Assembly: GCA_022650455.1 (NCBI GenBank)
Contig: JALCPO010000012.1
Span: forward strand, 1-41,783
Origin: Oscillospiraceae bacterium
GTDB lineage: Bacteria; Bacillota; Clostridia; Oscillospirales; Acutalibacteraceae
DNA length: 41,783 nucleotides
Direction of reading: 5' to 3'
Part shown: piece by piece, positions 17,357-25,314 of the stretch
Numbering within the stretch: position 1 is the stretch's first letter
How the letters are laid out: each line of letters begins with the position of its first letter
Program-made: the position numbers and the translations under genes
Notes under the pieces: generated by a model
Seen by the model: the letters and a program-made list of their open reading frames with translations, nothing else
What the model was told of the DNA's origin: nothing
Databases searched by the model: none

Positions 17357-18535
17357 TCAGTGGTGAAACAGGCGCACGCCGGTAAACGCCATCGCGATGC
17401 CGTACCGGTCGCACGTTTCGATCACATTGTCGTCCCGGATGGACCCGCCCGGCTGGGCGATGTAGGAAACGCCGGATTTGCGGGCGCGCTCAATGTTGTC
17501 CCCGAAGGGGAAGAACGCGTCGGAACCAAGCGCGACGCCCGTCTTCCCGGCGAGCCATTCCCTTTTTTCGCCGCGGGTAAGCGGCTCCGGCCTTCTGGTA
17601 AAATACTGCTCCCAGACGCCGTCGGCAAGGACGTCCATAAAATCGTCGGAAATATAGACGTCGATGGTGTTGTCGCGGTCGGGGCGGTGGATGCCCTTCC
17701 GGAACGGCAGGCCTATCACCTTCGGGTGCTGGCGGAGGAACCACACGTCGGCCTTGTTGCCCGCGAGGCGCGTGCAGTGGATGCGCGACTGCTGCCCCGC
17801 CCCGACGCCGATGGTTTTGCCGTCCTTCACATAGCAGACGGAGTTGGACTGCGTATATTTCAGCGTGATGAGGGAAATCAAAAGGTCGCGCTTTGCGGTT
17901 TCCGGAATGTCCCTGTTTTTCGTCACGATGTTGCGCAGCAGGGTTTTGTCGATCACAGTCTCGTTCCGCCCCTGCTCGAACGTAATGCCGAAAACGTCTT
18001 TGTGCTCCACCGGTTCGGGCCTGTAATCCGGGGCGATCCGGATGATGTTGTAAGTGCCCTTCCGTTTTGACTTCAGGATTTCAAGCGCCTCGCCGGTGTA
18101 CCCGGGCGCGATGATCCCGTCGGAAACCTCGCGCTTCAGCAAAAGGGCGGTCTCCTTGTCGCAGACGTCGGAAAGCGCCGCAAAGTCGCCGTAAGAGGAC
18201 ATGCGGTCGGCGCCGCGGGCCATGGCGTAAGCGCCCGCAAGCGGGGAAAGCTCTAGGTCGTCCACGAAGAAAATCTTCTTCATGGTGTCGGAAAGTTCCA
18301 CGCCGACGGCCGCTCCGGCCGGGCTCACATGCTTGAAGGACGCGGCGGCCGGAAGGCCGGTCGCCTGCTTCAGCTCTTTCACGAGCTGCCAGCTGTTGAA
18401 CGCGTCCAGAAAGTTGATGTAGCCGGGCCTGCCGTTGAGCACCTCCAACGGAAGGTCGCCGCCGTTTTTCATGAAAATCCGGGCGGGCTTTTGGTTGGGG
18501 TTGCAGCCGTATTTCAGCATGAGTTCATTCGCCAT
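17357..18535 (-). CDS. purH: Stand-alone AICAR transformylase (PurH C-terminal domain only)
   Basis: This 392-aa protein matches the AICAR formyltransferase half of PurH, which formylates AICAR to FAICAR with 10-formyl-THF. The catalytic Lys68-His69 pair is in SFKHVSPAGAA, and the C-terminus has GSDAFFPFGDNIERA and YIAQPGGSIRDDNVI. The usual N-terminal IMP cyclohydrolase (MGS-like) domain is missing. The preceding gene supplies that activity from an unrelated fold. The ATG at 18535 is preceded by GGAGGAAAA. A GC hairpin (18563-18581) lies between it and the upstream gene. Confidence 0.93.
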   Translation of the reverse strand: MANELMLKYGCNPNQKPARIFMKNGGDLPLEVLNGRPGYINFLDAFNSWQLVKELKQATGLPAAASFKHVSPAGAAVGVELSDTMKKIFFVDDLELSPLAGAYAMARGADRMSSYGDFAALSDVCDKETALLLKREVSDGIIAPGYTGEALEILKSKRKGTYNIIRIAPDYRPEPVEHKDVFGITFEQGRNETVIDKTLLRNIVTKNRDIPETAKRDLLISLITLKYTQSNSVCYVKDGKTIGVGAGQQSRIHCTRLAGNKADVWFLRQHPKVIGLPFRKGIHRPDRDNTIDVYISDDFMDVLADGVWEQYFTRRPEPLTRGEKREWLAGKTGVALGSDAFFPFGDNIERARKSGVSYIAQPGGSIRDDNVIETCDRYGIAMAFTGVRLFHH

Positions 18536-18594
18536 GATGAATTTTCCTCCTGTCAGCGGACCGCCCGGACGAAGCCCGGGCAGCTGTTTCTTTC

Positions 18595-19317
18595 CTATGC
18601 GTTCCTGCAGAGATTTTTATTGAAGATGCGGGTCTCCGTCAGGGCAGTTTTCAGATTGATGAAACGCACGAACAGCGAAATTTTGTTCTCCTCGTTCAGG
18701 CTGCCCCAGATCCGGTGCGCAAATTCATCAATCGTCCCCTCCACGCTCACCGGCGTGGGCTCCCCCTCGAAAGAAGGCAGCGGATCGCCGTCCCCGCGGT
18801 AAGTATGGATCAGGTGCCCTTCCCCCGCTTCCGGGGCGTTGTACTCAAAGAAAAAGCGCTGTACGGCACGGCCTCCCGCGTCCCCGCTTTTCAGGATGGA
18901 AAGGCGGTAGCGGAACGTCTCGCCGGTCTCCACAAGGCCGGAAATCCGCGGGGTGAAATTCGGCGCATCCGGCTCAAACGTGCGCGTGCGCAGCGCGTCC
19001 TCGAACGTTCCCTTTTGGGAAAGATAATCGTAAACCGTATCGGTCTGATCGCCGTTGGTCACAATCGTGTACGAATTCAAAACCCGCACCGGCGAATACA
19101 GGATCAGCGACGGATCGGACACTTTGGAAGGGTCGTACGCCTTGGTGCGGATTCCGGTGCCGTCCTCCACAAAAATGCGGTTCCGGCTGTTTTCGCTCCG
19201 CCCCATGATAAAATAGGCCATTACCGCGCTGCGGTCGTCGGCGCTTTTGCCCAGCAGAATGCCGCGGCCCGGGTAAGGGTTCGAACCCAGAGCCTGTTCA
19301 ATTGTATTTTGATTCAA
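18595..19317 (-). CDS. purO: IMP cyclohydrolase, PurO-like
   Basis: The 240-aa protein resembles the archaeal-type IMP cyclohydrolase family (PurO): NPYPGRGILLGKS..., YFIMGRSENSRNR and a conserved internal NSYTIVTNGDQTDTVYDYL. It would close FAICAR to IMP, the last step before AMP/GMP branching. The start codon is TTG (19317-19315), supported by AAGGAGGG 8 nt upstream and a 4-bp overlap with the purN stop. It directly precedes the AICAR transformylase, completing the reaction that bifunctional PurH does elsewhere. Confidence 0.88.
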   Translation of the reverse strand: MNQNTIEQALGSNPYPGRGILLGKSADDRSAVMAYFIMGRSENSRNRIFVEDGTGIRTKAYDPSKVSDPSLILYSPVRVLNSYTIVTNGDQTDTVYDYLSQKGTFEDALRTRTFEPDAPNFTPRISGLVETGETFRYRLSILKSGDAGGRAVQRFFFEYNAPEAGEGHLIHTYRGDGDPLPSFEGEPTPVSVEGTIDEFAHRIWGSLNEENKISLFVRFINLKTALTETRIFNKNLCRNA

Positions 19318-19949
19318 GATGTTCCCTCCTTGATCTTCACGCGTCCGTTTTCAACTTCCAGCCTGTCCTCACAGAAAAGCGCGACCGCCCTCGGCAGCAG
19401 CTTCCACTCCGCCTGTTCCATGACCCGTTTCTGAAGGATCCGCGGCGTATCGTCCGGACGGACTTCGACCGCCTTCTGCAGGATGATGGGGCCGCCGTCG
19501 CAGATTTCGTTGACAAAATGCACCGTGGCGCCGGTCACTTTCACACCTTTTTTCAGCGCTTCCTCGTGGACTTTCAGCCCGTAATATCCTTCGCCGCAGA
19601 AGGACGGGATCAGCGACGGGTGCACATTGATGATCCGGTTCCGGAAACGGGACACGACCGTTTCGCTGATGATCGTCATAAAACCGGCGAGAACGACGAG
19701 GCCGATTTCATACCGGTTCAGCAGGCCAAGCAGCGCGGCGTCGTATTCTTCCTGCGCGGCGAAGCTCCGCCGGGGCAGCACTTCCGCCGAAATCCCGGCC
19801 TTCCCGGCGCGCTTCAGCGCGTAGGCCCCGGAATTGCTGGAAACGACCAGGGCAATCCTGCCGTTTTTGATCATTCCGTCCCGCCGGGCGTCGATCAGGG
19901 CCTGAAGGTTCGTTCCCCCGCCGGAAACCAGAACGGCTATGTTCAGCAT
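19314..19949 (-). CDS. purN: Phosphoribosylglycinamide formyltransferase
   Basis: This is step 3 of purine synthesis, formylating GAR with 10-formyl-THF. The 211-aa protein has VSGGGTNLQALI at the N-terminus, INVHPSLIPSF with the catalytic Asn-x-His, and HFVNEICDGGPIILQ with the catalytic Asp. The start is the ATG at 19949, which overlaps the purM end by 7 bp (ATGCTGA). The longer open frame runs inside purM. It is translationally coupled on both sides. Confidence 0.96.
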   Translation of the reverse strand: MLNIAVLVSGGGTNLQALIDARRDGMIKNGRIALVVSSNSGAYALKRAGKAGISAEVLPRRSFAAQEEYDAALLGLLNRYEIGLVVLAGFMTIISETVVSRFRNRIINVHPSLIPSFCGEGYYGLKVHEEALKKGVKVTGATVHFVNEICDGGPIILQKAVEVRPDDTPRILQKRVMEQAEWKLLPRAVALFCEDRLEVENGRVKIKEGTS

Positions 19950-20977
19950 AGGACGACCCCTTCTTCGCCCGCCGCAAGCTCGCCGATGACGGCGGCGGGC
20001 TGTCCGGCATCCCCGAGAATCCGGACCGCCCGGTTTGCCTCTTCCTTCGGAACGGCCAGGCACATCCCCACTCCCATGTTAAACGTATTGTACATGTCGT
20101 GCTCCGGGATGTTCCCCTGGCGCTGCAGGAGCGAAAAAATCGGGAGCCTCGGCAGAGCTTCTTTCTCGATTCTCGCCGTGATTCCCGGCCGCAACATGCG
20201 GGGCACGTTTTCGTAGAATCCGCCGCCCGTAATGTGGGAAACCGCTTTCACGGAGACCTGCTTCATCAGCGCGAGGACGGGTTTCACGTAGATTCTCGTC
20301 GGGGTAAGCAGTTCCTCGCCGAGCGTGTGGCCCAGCTCGCCGATCTGCATGCCGATGTTGCGCTCGCTGACGTTGAACACCTTGCGCACCAGGGAGAAGC
20401 CGTTGGAATGAAGGCCGGAGGACTGCAGGCCGACGAGCGCGTCGCCGGGCTGGATCCGCGAGCCGTCCAGCATCTTTTCCCGGTCGGCCACCCCGACGGA
20501 AAATCCTGCCAGGTCGTATTCGTCCGCCGGGTAAAAGCCCGGCATCTCGGCGGTCTCGCCGCCGATCAGCGCGCATCCGGCCTGCACGCAGCCCTCCGCG
20601 ACCCCGCCGACGATGCTCGCGACCGTTTCCGGGTGGTTCCTTCCCACCGCAAGGTAGTCAAGGAAAAACAAAGGCTTCGCTCCGCAGCAGACAACGTCGT
20701 TCACGCACATGGCCACGCAGTCGATGCCCACCGTATCGTGCTTGCCCATCAGGAAAGCGATTTTCAGCTTCGTCCCCACGCCGTCGGTCCCGCTGACGAA
20801 AACCGGCGCCTTCATCCCGGAAAGGTTCGGCTGGAACAGCCCGCCGAACCCGCCGATCCCGGAAACGACGCCCGGTATCCTCGTACGCTCCACATGGCCT
20901 TTCATCAGCTCCACGGCCTTGTATCCGGCGGTCACGTCCACCCCGGCGGCTTTATAACTTTCGCTGAAACTTTTCAT
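19943..20977 (-). CDS. purM: Phosphoribosylformylglycinamidine cyclo-ligase (AIR synthetase)
   Basis: This is step 5 of purine synthesis, FGAM to AIR with ATP. It is 344 aa, standard length, with GIGGFGGLFQPN, VSGTDGVGTKLKIA, GGETAEMPGFY and SHITGGGFYENVPR motifs. It follows purE by 19 bp with a GGAGGAAAACG ribosome site. Confidence 0.97.
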   Translation of the reverse strand: MKSFSESYKAAGVDVTAGYKAVELMKGHVERTRIPGVVSGIGGFGGLFQPNLSGMKAPVFVSGTDGVGTKLKIAFLMGKHDTVGIDCVAMCVNDVVCCGAKPLFFLDYLAVGRNHPETVASIVGGVAEGCVQAGCALIGGETAEMPGFYPADEYDLAGFSVGVADREKMLDGSRIQPGDALVGLQSSGLHSNGFSLVRKVFNVSERNIGMQIGELGHTLGEELLTPTRIYVKPVLALMKQVSVKAVSHITGGGFYENVPRMLRPGITARIEKEALPRLPIFSLLQRQGNIPEHDMYNTFNMGVGMCLAVPKEEANRAVRILGDAGQPAAVIGELAAGEEGVVLC

Positions 20978-20996
20978 TCGTTTTCCTCCGTCGTTT

Positions 20997-21503
20997 TCAG
21001 AGCTTCTCGGCTTCCGCCTGAATGGCCCGATCCTTCGCCGCCACTTTTTCCGCCATCTGCTGTTTCATTTCCTTCAGCTTTCCGGCAAGGCGCGCGTCGC
21101 TCAGGGCAAGAATCTCCGCAGCCAGGATCGCCGCGTTCTCCGCGCCGTCAATGGCGACGGTGGCAACCGGAATCCCGCTCGGCATCTGCACGGTGGCAAG
21201 AAGCGCGTCCAGGCCGTCGAGCGTGGACGATTTCATGGGAATGCCGATCACCGGCAGGGTCGTTCCCGCCGCCAGCACCCCGGCAAGATGGGCCGCCTTG
21301 CCTGCCGCCGCAAGGATGACGCCGAAGCCGTTCTGCTCCGCGGACGCGGAAAACGCAGCGGCGGCCTGCGGGGTCCTGTGGGCGGACATCACATGGGTCT
21401 CCACCGGGATCCCGAAGGATTTCAGTTTTTTCACCGAGGCGGAAACCGCGGGGAAATCACTGTCGCTTCCCATAATGACGGCAACTTTTTTCGGATTGGA
21501 CAT
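20997..21503 (-). CDS. purE: N5-carboxyaminoimidazole ribonucleotide mutase
   Basis: This class I PurE converts N5-CAIR to CAIR. It is 168 aa, with MGSDSDFPA, the catalytic-His motif HVMSAHRTP and the GIPMKSSTLDGLDALLATVQMPSGIPVATVAI core. It is the first gene of the operon. AAAGGAGTGG precedes the ATG, and about 200 nt of structured leader lie between it and the promoter. Confidence 0.97.
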   Translation of the reverse strand: MSNPKKVAVIMGSDSDFPAVSASVKKLKSFGIPVETHVMSAHRTPQAAAAFSASAEQNGFGVILAAAGKAAHLAGVLAAGTTLPVIGIPMKSSTLDGLDALLATVQMPSGIPVATVAIDGAENAAILAAEILALSDARLAGKLKEMKQQMAEKVAAKDRAIQAEAEKL

Positions 21504-21707
21504 AGCTTACCACTCCTTTATTTTCGGGGAAACGGCTTGCGGCGATGCTCCCGGCGGGCGCCCGTTTCTCACCGCAAAAAAGCAGACCGCGCCCGGCTTG
21601 CGACGCGGCCTGCTGAATTCGGTCCGGCACGCCCGCGGACCCGGCAAAACCGAACTGTTACGGCGGGAACCGTCCGCGGGATCCGTTTCCGCAATCATCT
21701 GCCTTCT
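21504..21707 (-). promoter_or_regulatory. Structured 5' leader of the pur operon (unassigned)
   Basis: From the predicted start of transcription near 21701 the RNA can form stem A, 9 perfect pairs (21632-21640 with 21672-21680). It can also form stem B (21618-21627 with 21641-21654), whose 3' part in RNA lies after stem A and whose 5' part lies inside its loop, so A and B interleave. A terminator hairpin follows (21576-21613). This looks like a regulated attenuator. I cannot match it to the purine, PRPP/ykkC, glycine or THF riboswitch consensus by eye. Confidence 0.55.
21576..21613 (-). terminator. Leader terminator (attenuator) upstream of purE
   Basis: On the minus strand GCAGGCCGCG pairs with CGCGGTCTGC (10 bp, one G-U) followed by TTTTTT, located 73 bp before the purE start and downstream of the pur promoter. 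It must be read through for the operon to be expressed. Confidence 0.8.
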
Positions 21708-21736
21708 ATTGTAGGGGATCGCGGAACAAATTGCAA
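21708..21736 (-). promoter_or_regulatory. Promoter of the pur operon
   Basis: On the minus strand TTGCAA (21731-21736), 17-bp spacer, TACAAT (21708-21713). Confidence 0.78.
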
Positions 21737-21799
21737 GTATTCCGAAACCCTTACGGATAAAATCCGCCTTTCGGCTCCAGGGTTTTCCGGGCCGGGAAT

Positions 21800-22738
21800 T
21801 TACTGTTTCGGCTGTACGGGCGTCCCGCCGGCCCGCGGAGCGGGAACGTCGTCCGCAACAAGCTCCTTCAGGGACGTGGCAAGACCGGCAAGCGCCTGAA
21901 TCTGCGAGGGAATGATGATCTTCGTCGCCTTGCCGTCGGCCGCCTTGCCGAACGCTTCCAGGCTTTTCAGCGCGATGACGCTGTCGCTCGGGTCGGCTTC
22001 GTTCAGCAGCTTGATGCTGTTGGCAAGGGCCTGCTGCACCAGGGTGATGGCTTCCGCGTCGCCCTGCGACTCAAGGATTTTCCTCTGCTTGGCCGCGTCG
22101 GCGCGCAGGATGGCGGATTCCTTCTCGCCTTCCGCCACCAGAATGGCGCTGCTCTTTTCGCCTTCCGCCGCCGTAATCTGGGCGCGGCGCTCGCGCTCCG
22201 CCTTCATCTGCTTCTCCATGGCTTCCTGAATCTCCCGCGGCGGAATGATGTTTTTCAGTTCCACGCGGTTCACCTTGATGCCCCACGCATCCGTCGCCTC
22301 ATCCAGAACGGTGCGGATTTTTGCGTTGATCACGTCGCGGGACGTCAGCGTATGGTCCAGCTCCAGCTCGCCGATAATGTTCCGCAGGGTTGTCGCGGTC
22401 AGGTTTTCAATGGCGGAAAGCGGGCGCTCCACGCCGTAGGTATACAGCTTCGGGTCCGTGACCTGAAAATAGACCACCGTGTCGATCTGCATGGTGACGT
22501 TGTCTTTTGTGATCACGGGCTGGGGCGGGTAATCGATGACCTGCTCCTTCAGGGAAACCTTTTTGGAAATCCGGTCGACGAACGGCACCTTGAAATGAAG
22601 GCCCGTGTCCCATGTGGTCTGGTAAGCGCCGAGGCGCTCAATCACATAGGCGTGCGCCTGCGGAACCACCTTGACGTTCGCGATCAGGACCAGGATCACG
22701 AAGACGACCAGAATCAGAAAAGCAATAAATGCGCCCAT
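21800..22738 (-). CDS. SPFH/band-7 (stomatin-like) membrane protein
   Basis: This is a 312-aa protein with an N-terminal membrane anchor (residues 2-22), a PHB/SPFH domain (VVPQAHAYVIERLGAY..., ~25-190) and a long Ala/Glu-rich coiled coil (~195-260, with EGEKSSAILVAEGEKESAIL repeats). QmcA/paraslipin-like members scaffold membrane microdomains and associate with NfeD and proteases. It follows the NfeD gene by 16 bp, the classic pairing. No cargo can be inferred. Confidence 0.92.
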   Translation of the reverse strand: MGAFIAFLILVVFVILVLIANVKVVPQAHAYVIERLGAYQTTWDTGLHFKVPFVDRISKKVSLKEQVIDYPPQPVITKDNVTMQIDTVVYFQVTDPKLYTYGVERPLSAIENLTATTLRNIIGELELDHTLTSRDVINAKIRTVLDEATDAWGIKVNRVELKNIIPPREIQEAMEKQMKAERERRAQITAAEGEKSSAILVAEGEKESAILRADAAKQRKILESQGDAEAITLVQQALANSIKLLNEADPSDSVIALKSLEAFGKAADGKATKIIIPSQIQALAGLATSLKELVADDVPAPRAGGTPVQPKQ

Positions 22739-22754
22739 CAGTTTCCTCCTTGTT

Positions 22755-23198
22755 TCAGTCGGTTTTCAAGCGTACGATCAGCTTCACGCCGTCGATCGTC
22801 TCCACGACCACCCGCCGCCCCGCCGGAATGACGGCCCCATCCGCGGAACGCGCCGTCCATACACTGCCGAGAACGTCAACCTGGCCCGTGCCGAGCGTAT
22901 TGTTGATTTCGGCCGTCACGACCGCAGTCTTTCCCAAATACCGGTCGGCATTCGTATTGGTCTTTTTTACCGTCAGTTTTTTCCGGACGAACGGCCTCGT
23001 AAAAGCCAGCGTCACCCCCGCGAGGAAAAGAAAAACAACGACCTGCAGCAGAACCGGAGCCCCGAGCGTGCATGCAATCAGGGCCCCTATGCCGCCCACG
23101 GCGAACCAGATCGACACCAGCTGCGTCGTCGCCATTTCCACGACGGACGCCACGATGATCACGCCGAGCCAGAGATACAGCATCATTTCAGGTTTCAT
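22755..23198 (-). CDS. NfeD-family membrane protein (short form)
   Basis: This 147-aa protein has hydrophobic helices in residues ~4-75 and a C-terminal OB-fold (YLGKTAVVTAEINNTLGTGQVDV...). The NfeD1-type protease domain is absent, so this is the short NfeD1b form typically paired with a stomatin. It is first in a two-gene operon from the promoter at 23235-23263. Confidence 0.88.
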   Translation of the reverse strand: MKPEMMLYLWLGVIIVASVVEMATTQLVSIWFAVGGIGALIACTLGAPVLLQVVVFLFLAGVTLAFTRPFVRKKLTVKKTNTNADRYLGKTAVVTAEINNTLGTGQVDVLGSVWTARSADGAVIPAGRRVVVETIDGVKLIVRLKTD

Positions 23199-23234
23199 TT
23201 TTCCCCTTTCGCAGCATGCGGAACGCTTACCATA

Positions 23235-23263
23235 AGTTTACCATGGAACCAAATTTTTGGCAA
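23235..23263 (-). promoter_or_regulatory. Promoter of the nfeD-SPFH operon
   Basis: On the minus strand TTGCCA (23258-23263), 17-bp spacer, TAAACT (23235-23240). Confidence 0.62.
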
Positions 23264-23285
23264 GAACGTTCTGCCCCGGCTCGCC

Positions 23286-23315
23286 GCTTTCCGGCAGGCG
23301 GCAGAGCCGGAAAGC
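23286..23315 (-). terminator. Strong hairpin just past comEA
   Basis: A 10-bp perfect stem (GCTTTCCGGC with GCCGGAAAGC, 10-nt loop) starts 2 bp after the comEA stop. It lacks a U-tract, so it may be a weak terminator or 3'-end stabiliser for the long division/mismatch-repair transcript. Confidence 0.45.
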
Positions 23316-23317
23316 CG

Positions 23318-23806
23318 CTACCCGACCGTAATGGAGCCCCGGATCGCCTCAAATTTTTTGTCCCCGACCCCGGAAACATTCTTGATCTGGTCGATGGAGC
23401 GGAAAGCCCCGTTCCGCTCGCGGTACTCCACGATCCGCTCCGCCAGCGTGCCGCCGATGCCGTCCAGCCCGTCGCTCAGCTGCTGTGCCGTAGCGGTGTT
23501 GATATTAATTTTGCCGGATAGCTTCCCGGCGGTCCCGGACGCCGGCTTCTCCGGATTTTTCGAGGACGCCCGGGTTTCTCCCGCCTCGGCGGATACCGCG
23601 GATGCCGCGGAGACCGCGGCGGAAGAGCCCCCGGGCATCACGGACGCAGGGGTGTATTCTTCCGAAGCCGAAGACGCGTCTGCCGCGACGACCGGTTCCG
23701 CAAGGGGCGCGTCCGGCACATAAAACGCGTTGTACCCGATCATCACCGCGCAGATCACCGCCGCGATGACAATCAGGTACCGAATCTGGCGGGTCTGTTC
23801 ATCCAT
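23318..23806 (-). CDS. comEA: ComEA-like helix-hairpin-helix DNA-binding protein
   Basis: This is a 162-aa protein with an N-terminal membrane anchor (residues ~9-27), an Ala/Ser-rich low-complexity linker (~30-95) and a double helix-hairpin-helix domain (GKININTATAQQLSDGLDGIG ... IKNVSGVGDKKFEAIRG). In competent bacteria ComEA receives incoming DNA at the outside of the membrane. No comEC or other uptake gene is adjacent, so competence is not implied. The start at 23806 has GGAAGGG upstream; the longer frame extends into the rluA-family gene. Confidence 0.88.
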   Translation of the reverse strand: MDEQTRQIRYLIVIAAVICAVMIGYNAFYVPDAPLAEPVVAADASSASEEYTPASVMPGGSSAAVSAASAVSAEAGETRASSKNPEKPASGTAGKLSGKININTATAQQLSDGLDGIGGTLAERIVEYRERNGAFRSIDQIKNVSGVGDKKFEAIRGSITVG

Positions 23807-23835
23807 GGAAATTCCCTTCCGTTTGCGCGATCCGG

Positions 23836-24753
23836 TCAGGCCGGGCGAAGGCGTTTCAAAAAGTTCGTAAAATAGCGGGGCAGCTCGCTTGTGATCTCGA
23901 CATAGCGCCCGTCCCGCGGATGGAGAAAACCGATGACCTTCGCGTGCAGGCACTGGCCGTCCAGCCCCGGGACGGGCTTTTTCGGCCCGTAAACGGTGTC
24001 TCCGGCCACCGGGTGTCCGATGTACGCCATATGCACGCGGATTTGGTGGGTGCGCCCGGTCTCGAGCCGGAGACGGACGTAGGTGTAGCCCCGGTACCTT
24101 GCAAGGACCTGGTAATGCGTCACCGCGCGGCGGGAATGCCGGTCGGTGACCGCCATCTTTTTCCGCTCCGTGGGGTGGCGGCCGATCGGCGCGTCCACGG
24201 TTCCGCCGTCGTCTTTCAGATTGCCGAGGACAACCGCCTCGTACACGCGGGTAAAGCTGTGCGCTTTGATCTGCGCGGCAAGGCTGCGGTGGGCAAAATC
24301 GTTCTTCGCGACAATCAGGAGCCCGCTCGTGTCCTTGTCGATCCGGTGGACGATGCCGGGGCGCATCACCCCGTTGATGCCGGAGAGCGAATTCCCGCAG
24401 TGCGCGAGGAGCGCGTTCACCAGCGTGCCGTCCGCATGGCCCGCCGCGGGATGCACCACCATCCCTTTCGGTTTGTTGACGACAAGCAGGTCGCCGTCCT
24501 CATACGGGATGTCCAGCGGAATCGGCTGGGCCTTCACCTGCAGCGGCGTCGGTTCCGGAACCGCGACCTCGACCACGTCGCCGGCGCCGCACCGGAGGCT
24601 TTTGCCCCCCGCCTTCCCGTTGACGAAAACGCCGCCGCCGGAAATCAGCTTCTCCGCAGCGGAACGGGTCAGCCCGTCCACGTTCCCGCCGACCAGCTTG
24701 TCGAGCCGGGCGCCCGCGTCCGGCTCCTGCACGGTAAATACAAAACGGCGCAT
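23836..24753 (-). CDS. rluD: RluA/RluD-family 23S rRNA pseudouridine synthase
   Basis: The 305-aa product has an N-terminal S4 RNA-binding domain (residues ~14-70) and a catalytic domain with HRIDKDTSGLLIVAK (Asp139 is the catalytic aspartate) and the RTHQIRVHMAYIGHPV motif. It is most like YlyB/RluD, and in Firmicutes it commonly follows lspA, as it does here after 1 bp. The exact uridine targets cannot be assigned. The ribosome site is weak, so translation is probably coupled to lspA. Confidence 0.92.
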   Translation of the reverse strand: MRRFVFTVQEPDAGARLDKLVGGNVDGLTRSAAEKLISGGGVFVNGKAGGKSLRCGAGDVVEVAVPEPTPLQVKAQPIPLDIPYEDGDLLVVNKPKGMVVHPAAGHADGTLVNALLAHCGNSLSGINGVMRPGIVHRIDKDTSGLLIVAKNDFAHRSLAAQIKAHSFTRVYEAVVLGNLKDDGGTVDAPIGRHPTERKKMAVTDRHSRRAVTHYQVLARYRGYTYVRLRLETGRTHQIRVHMAYIGHPVAGDTVYGPKKPVPGLDGQCLHAKVIGFLHPRDGRYVEITSELPRYFTNFLKRLRPA

Positions 24754-24754
24754 T

Positions 24755-25231
24755 TTACTTCGTCCGCAGGACTTTTTCCGCGTGGTCCCGGTCGACGAAA
24801 AACAAAATATGAATAATCAGGAAAACCGCCCCGACGGTGACGCAGCAGTCGCCGAAATTAAAGATCGCCGGGAAAAAGGACACGTGGATATAATCGACAA
24901 CATAGTTGTGCAGGACCCGGTCGACCAGGTTGCCGACTCCGCCGCCGACGATCAGGACGGAAGCGGCCCACGAAAAAGAGTTATGGTTCTGGTACTGAAA
25001 CATGCCGAATACGATCAAAGCGCAGATCACCAGCGTAATGCTGACAAACAGCCATCTCTGGCCTTCCAGCATGCTGAAGGCGGCTCCCCGGTTTTCGACA
25101 TAGTCCAGGCTCAGCAGGCCCGGAAGGATCGTCCGGGAACCGACCGGCTTAATGTACTGAACGACAAGCAATTCCAGCAGCTGATCTCCCGCGGCCAGCA
25201 GAAGGGACAGCAGCAGCGCCACAATAGCCAA
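24755..25231 (-). CDS. lspA: Lipoprotein signal peptidase (signal peptidase II)
   Basis: This four-helix membrane aspartyl protease cleaves prolipoprotein signal peptides. It is 158 aa with the family motifs VENRGAAFS, GGGVGNLVDRV (first catalytic Asp) and VVDYI..FNFGDCCVTVG (second catalytic Asp; Gly replaces the usual Ala before it). The N-terminal GDQLLE has Glu where Lys is common. The start is TTG at 25231 (GAAGGGGTG upstream); an in-frame GTG three codons later is the alternative. Confidence 0.93.
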   Translation of the reverse strand: MAIVALLLSLLLAAGDQLLELLVVQYIKPVGSRTILPGLLSLDYVENRGAAFSMLEGQRWLFVSITLVICALIVFGMFQYQNHNSFSWAASVLIVGGGVGNLVDRVLHNYVVDYIHVSFFPAIFNFGDCCVTVGAVFLIIHILFFVDRDHAEKVLRTK

Positions 25232-25314
25232 AAAAACACCCCTTCTTCAATTTTTTGCAACCGGTTTGAAATGCGCGGAAGAGCCTTTCCGGCCCTTCCT
25301 TCGCCCTTTCCTTC

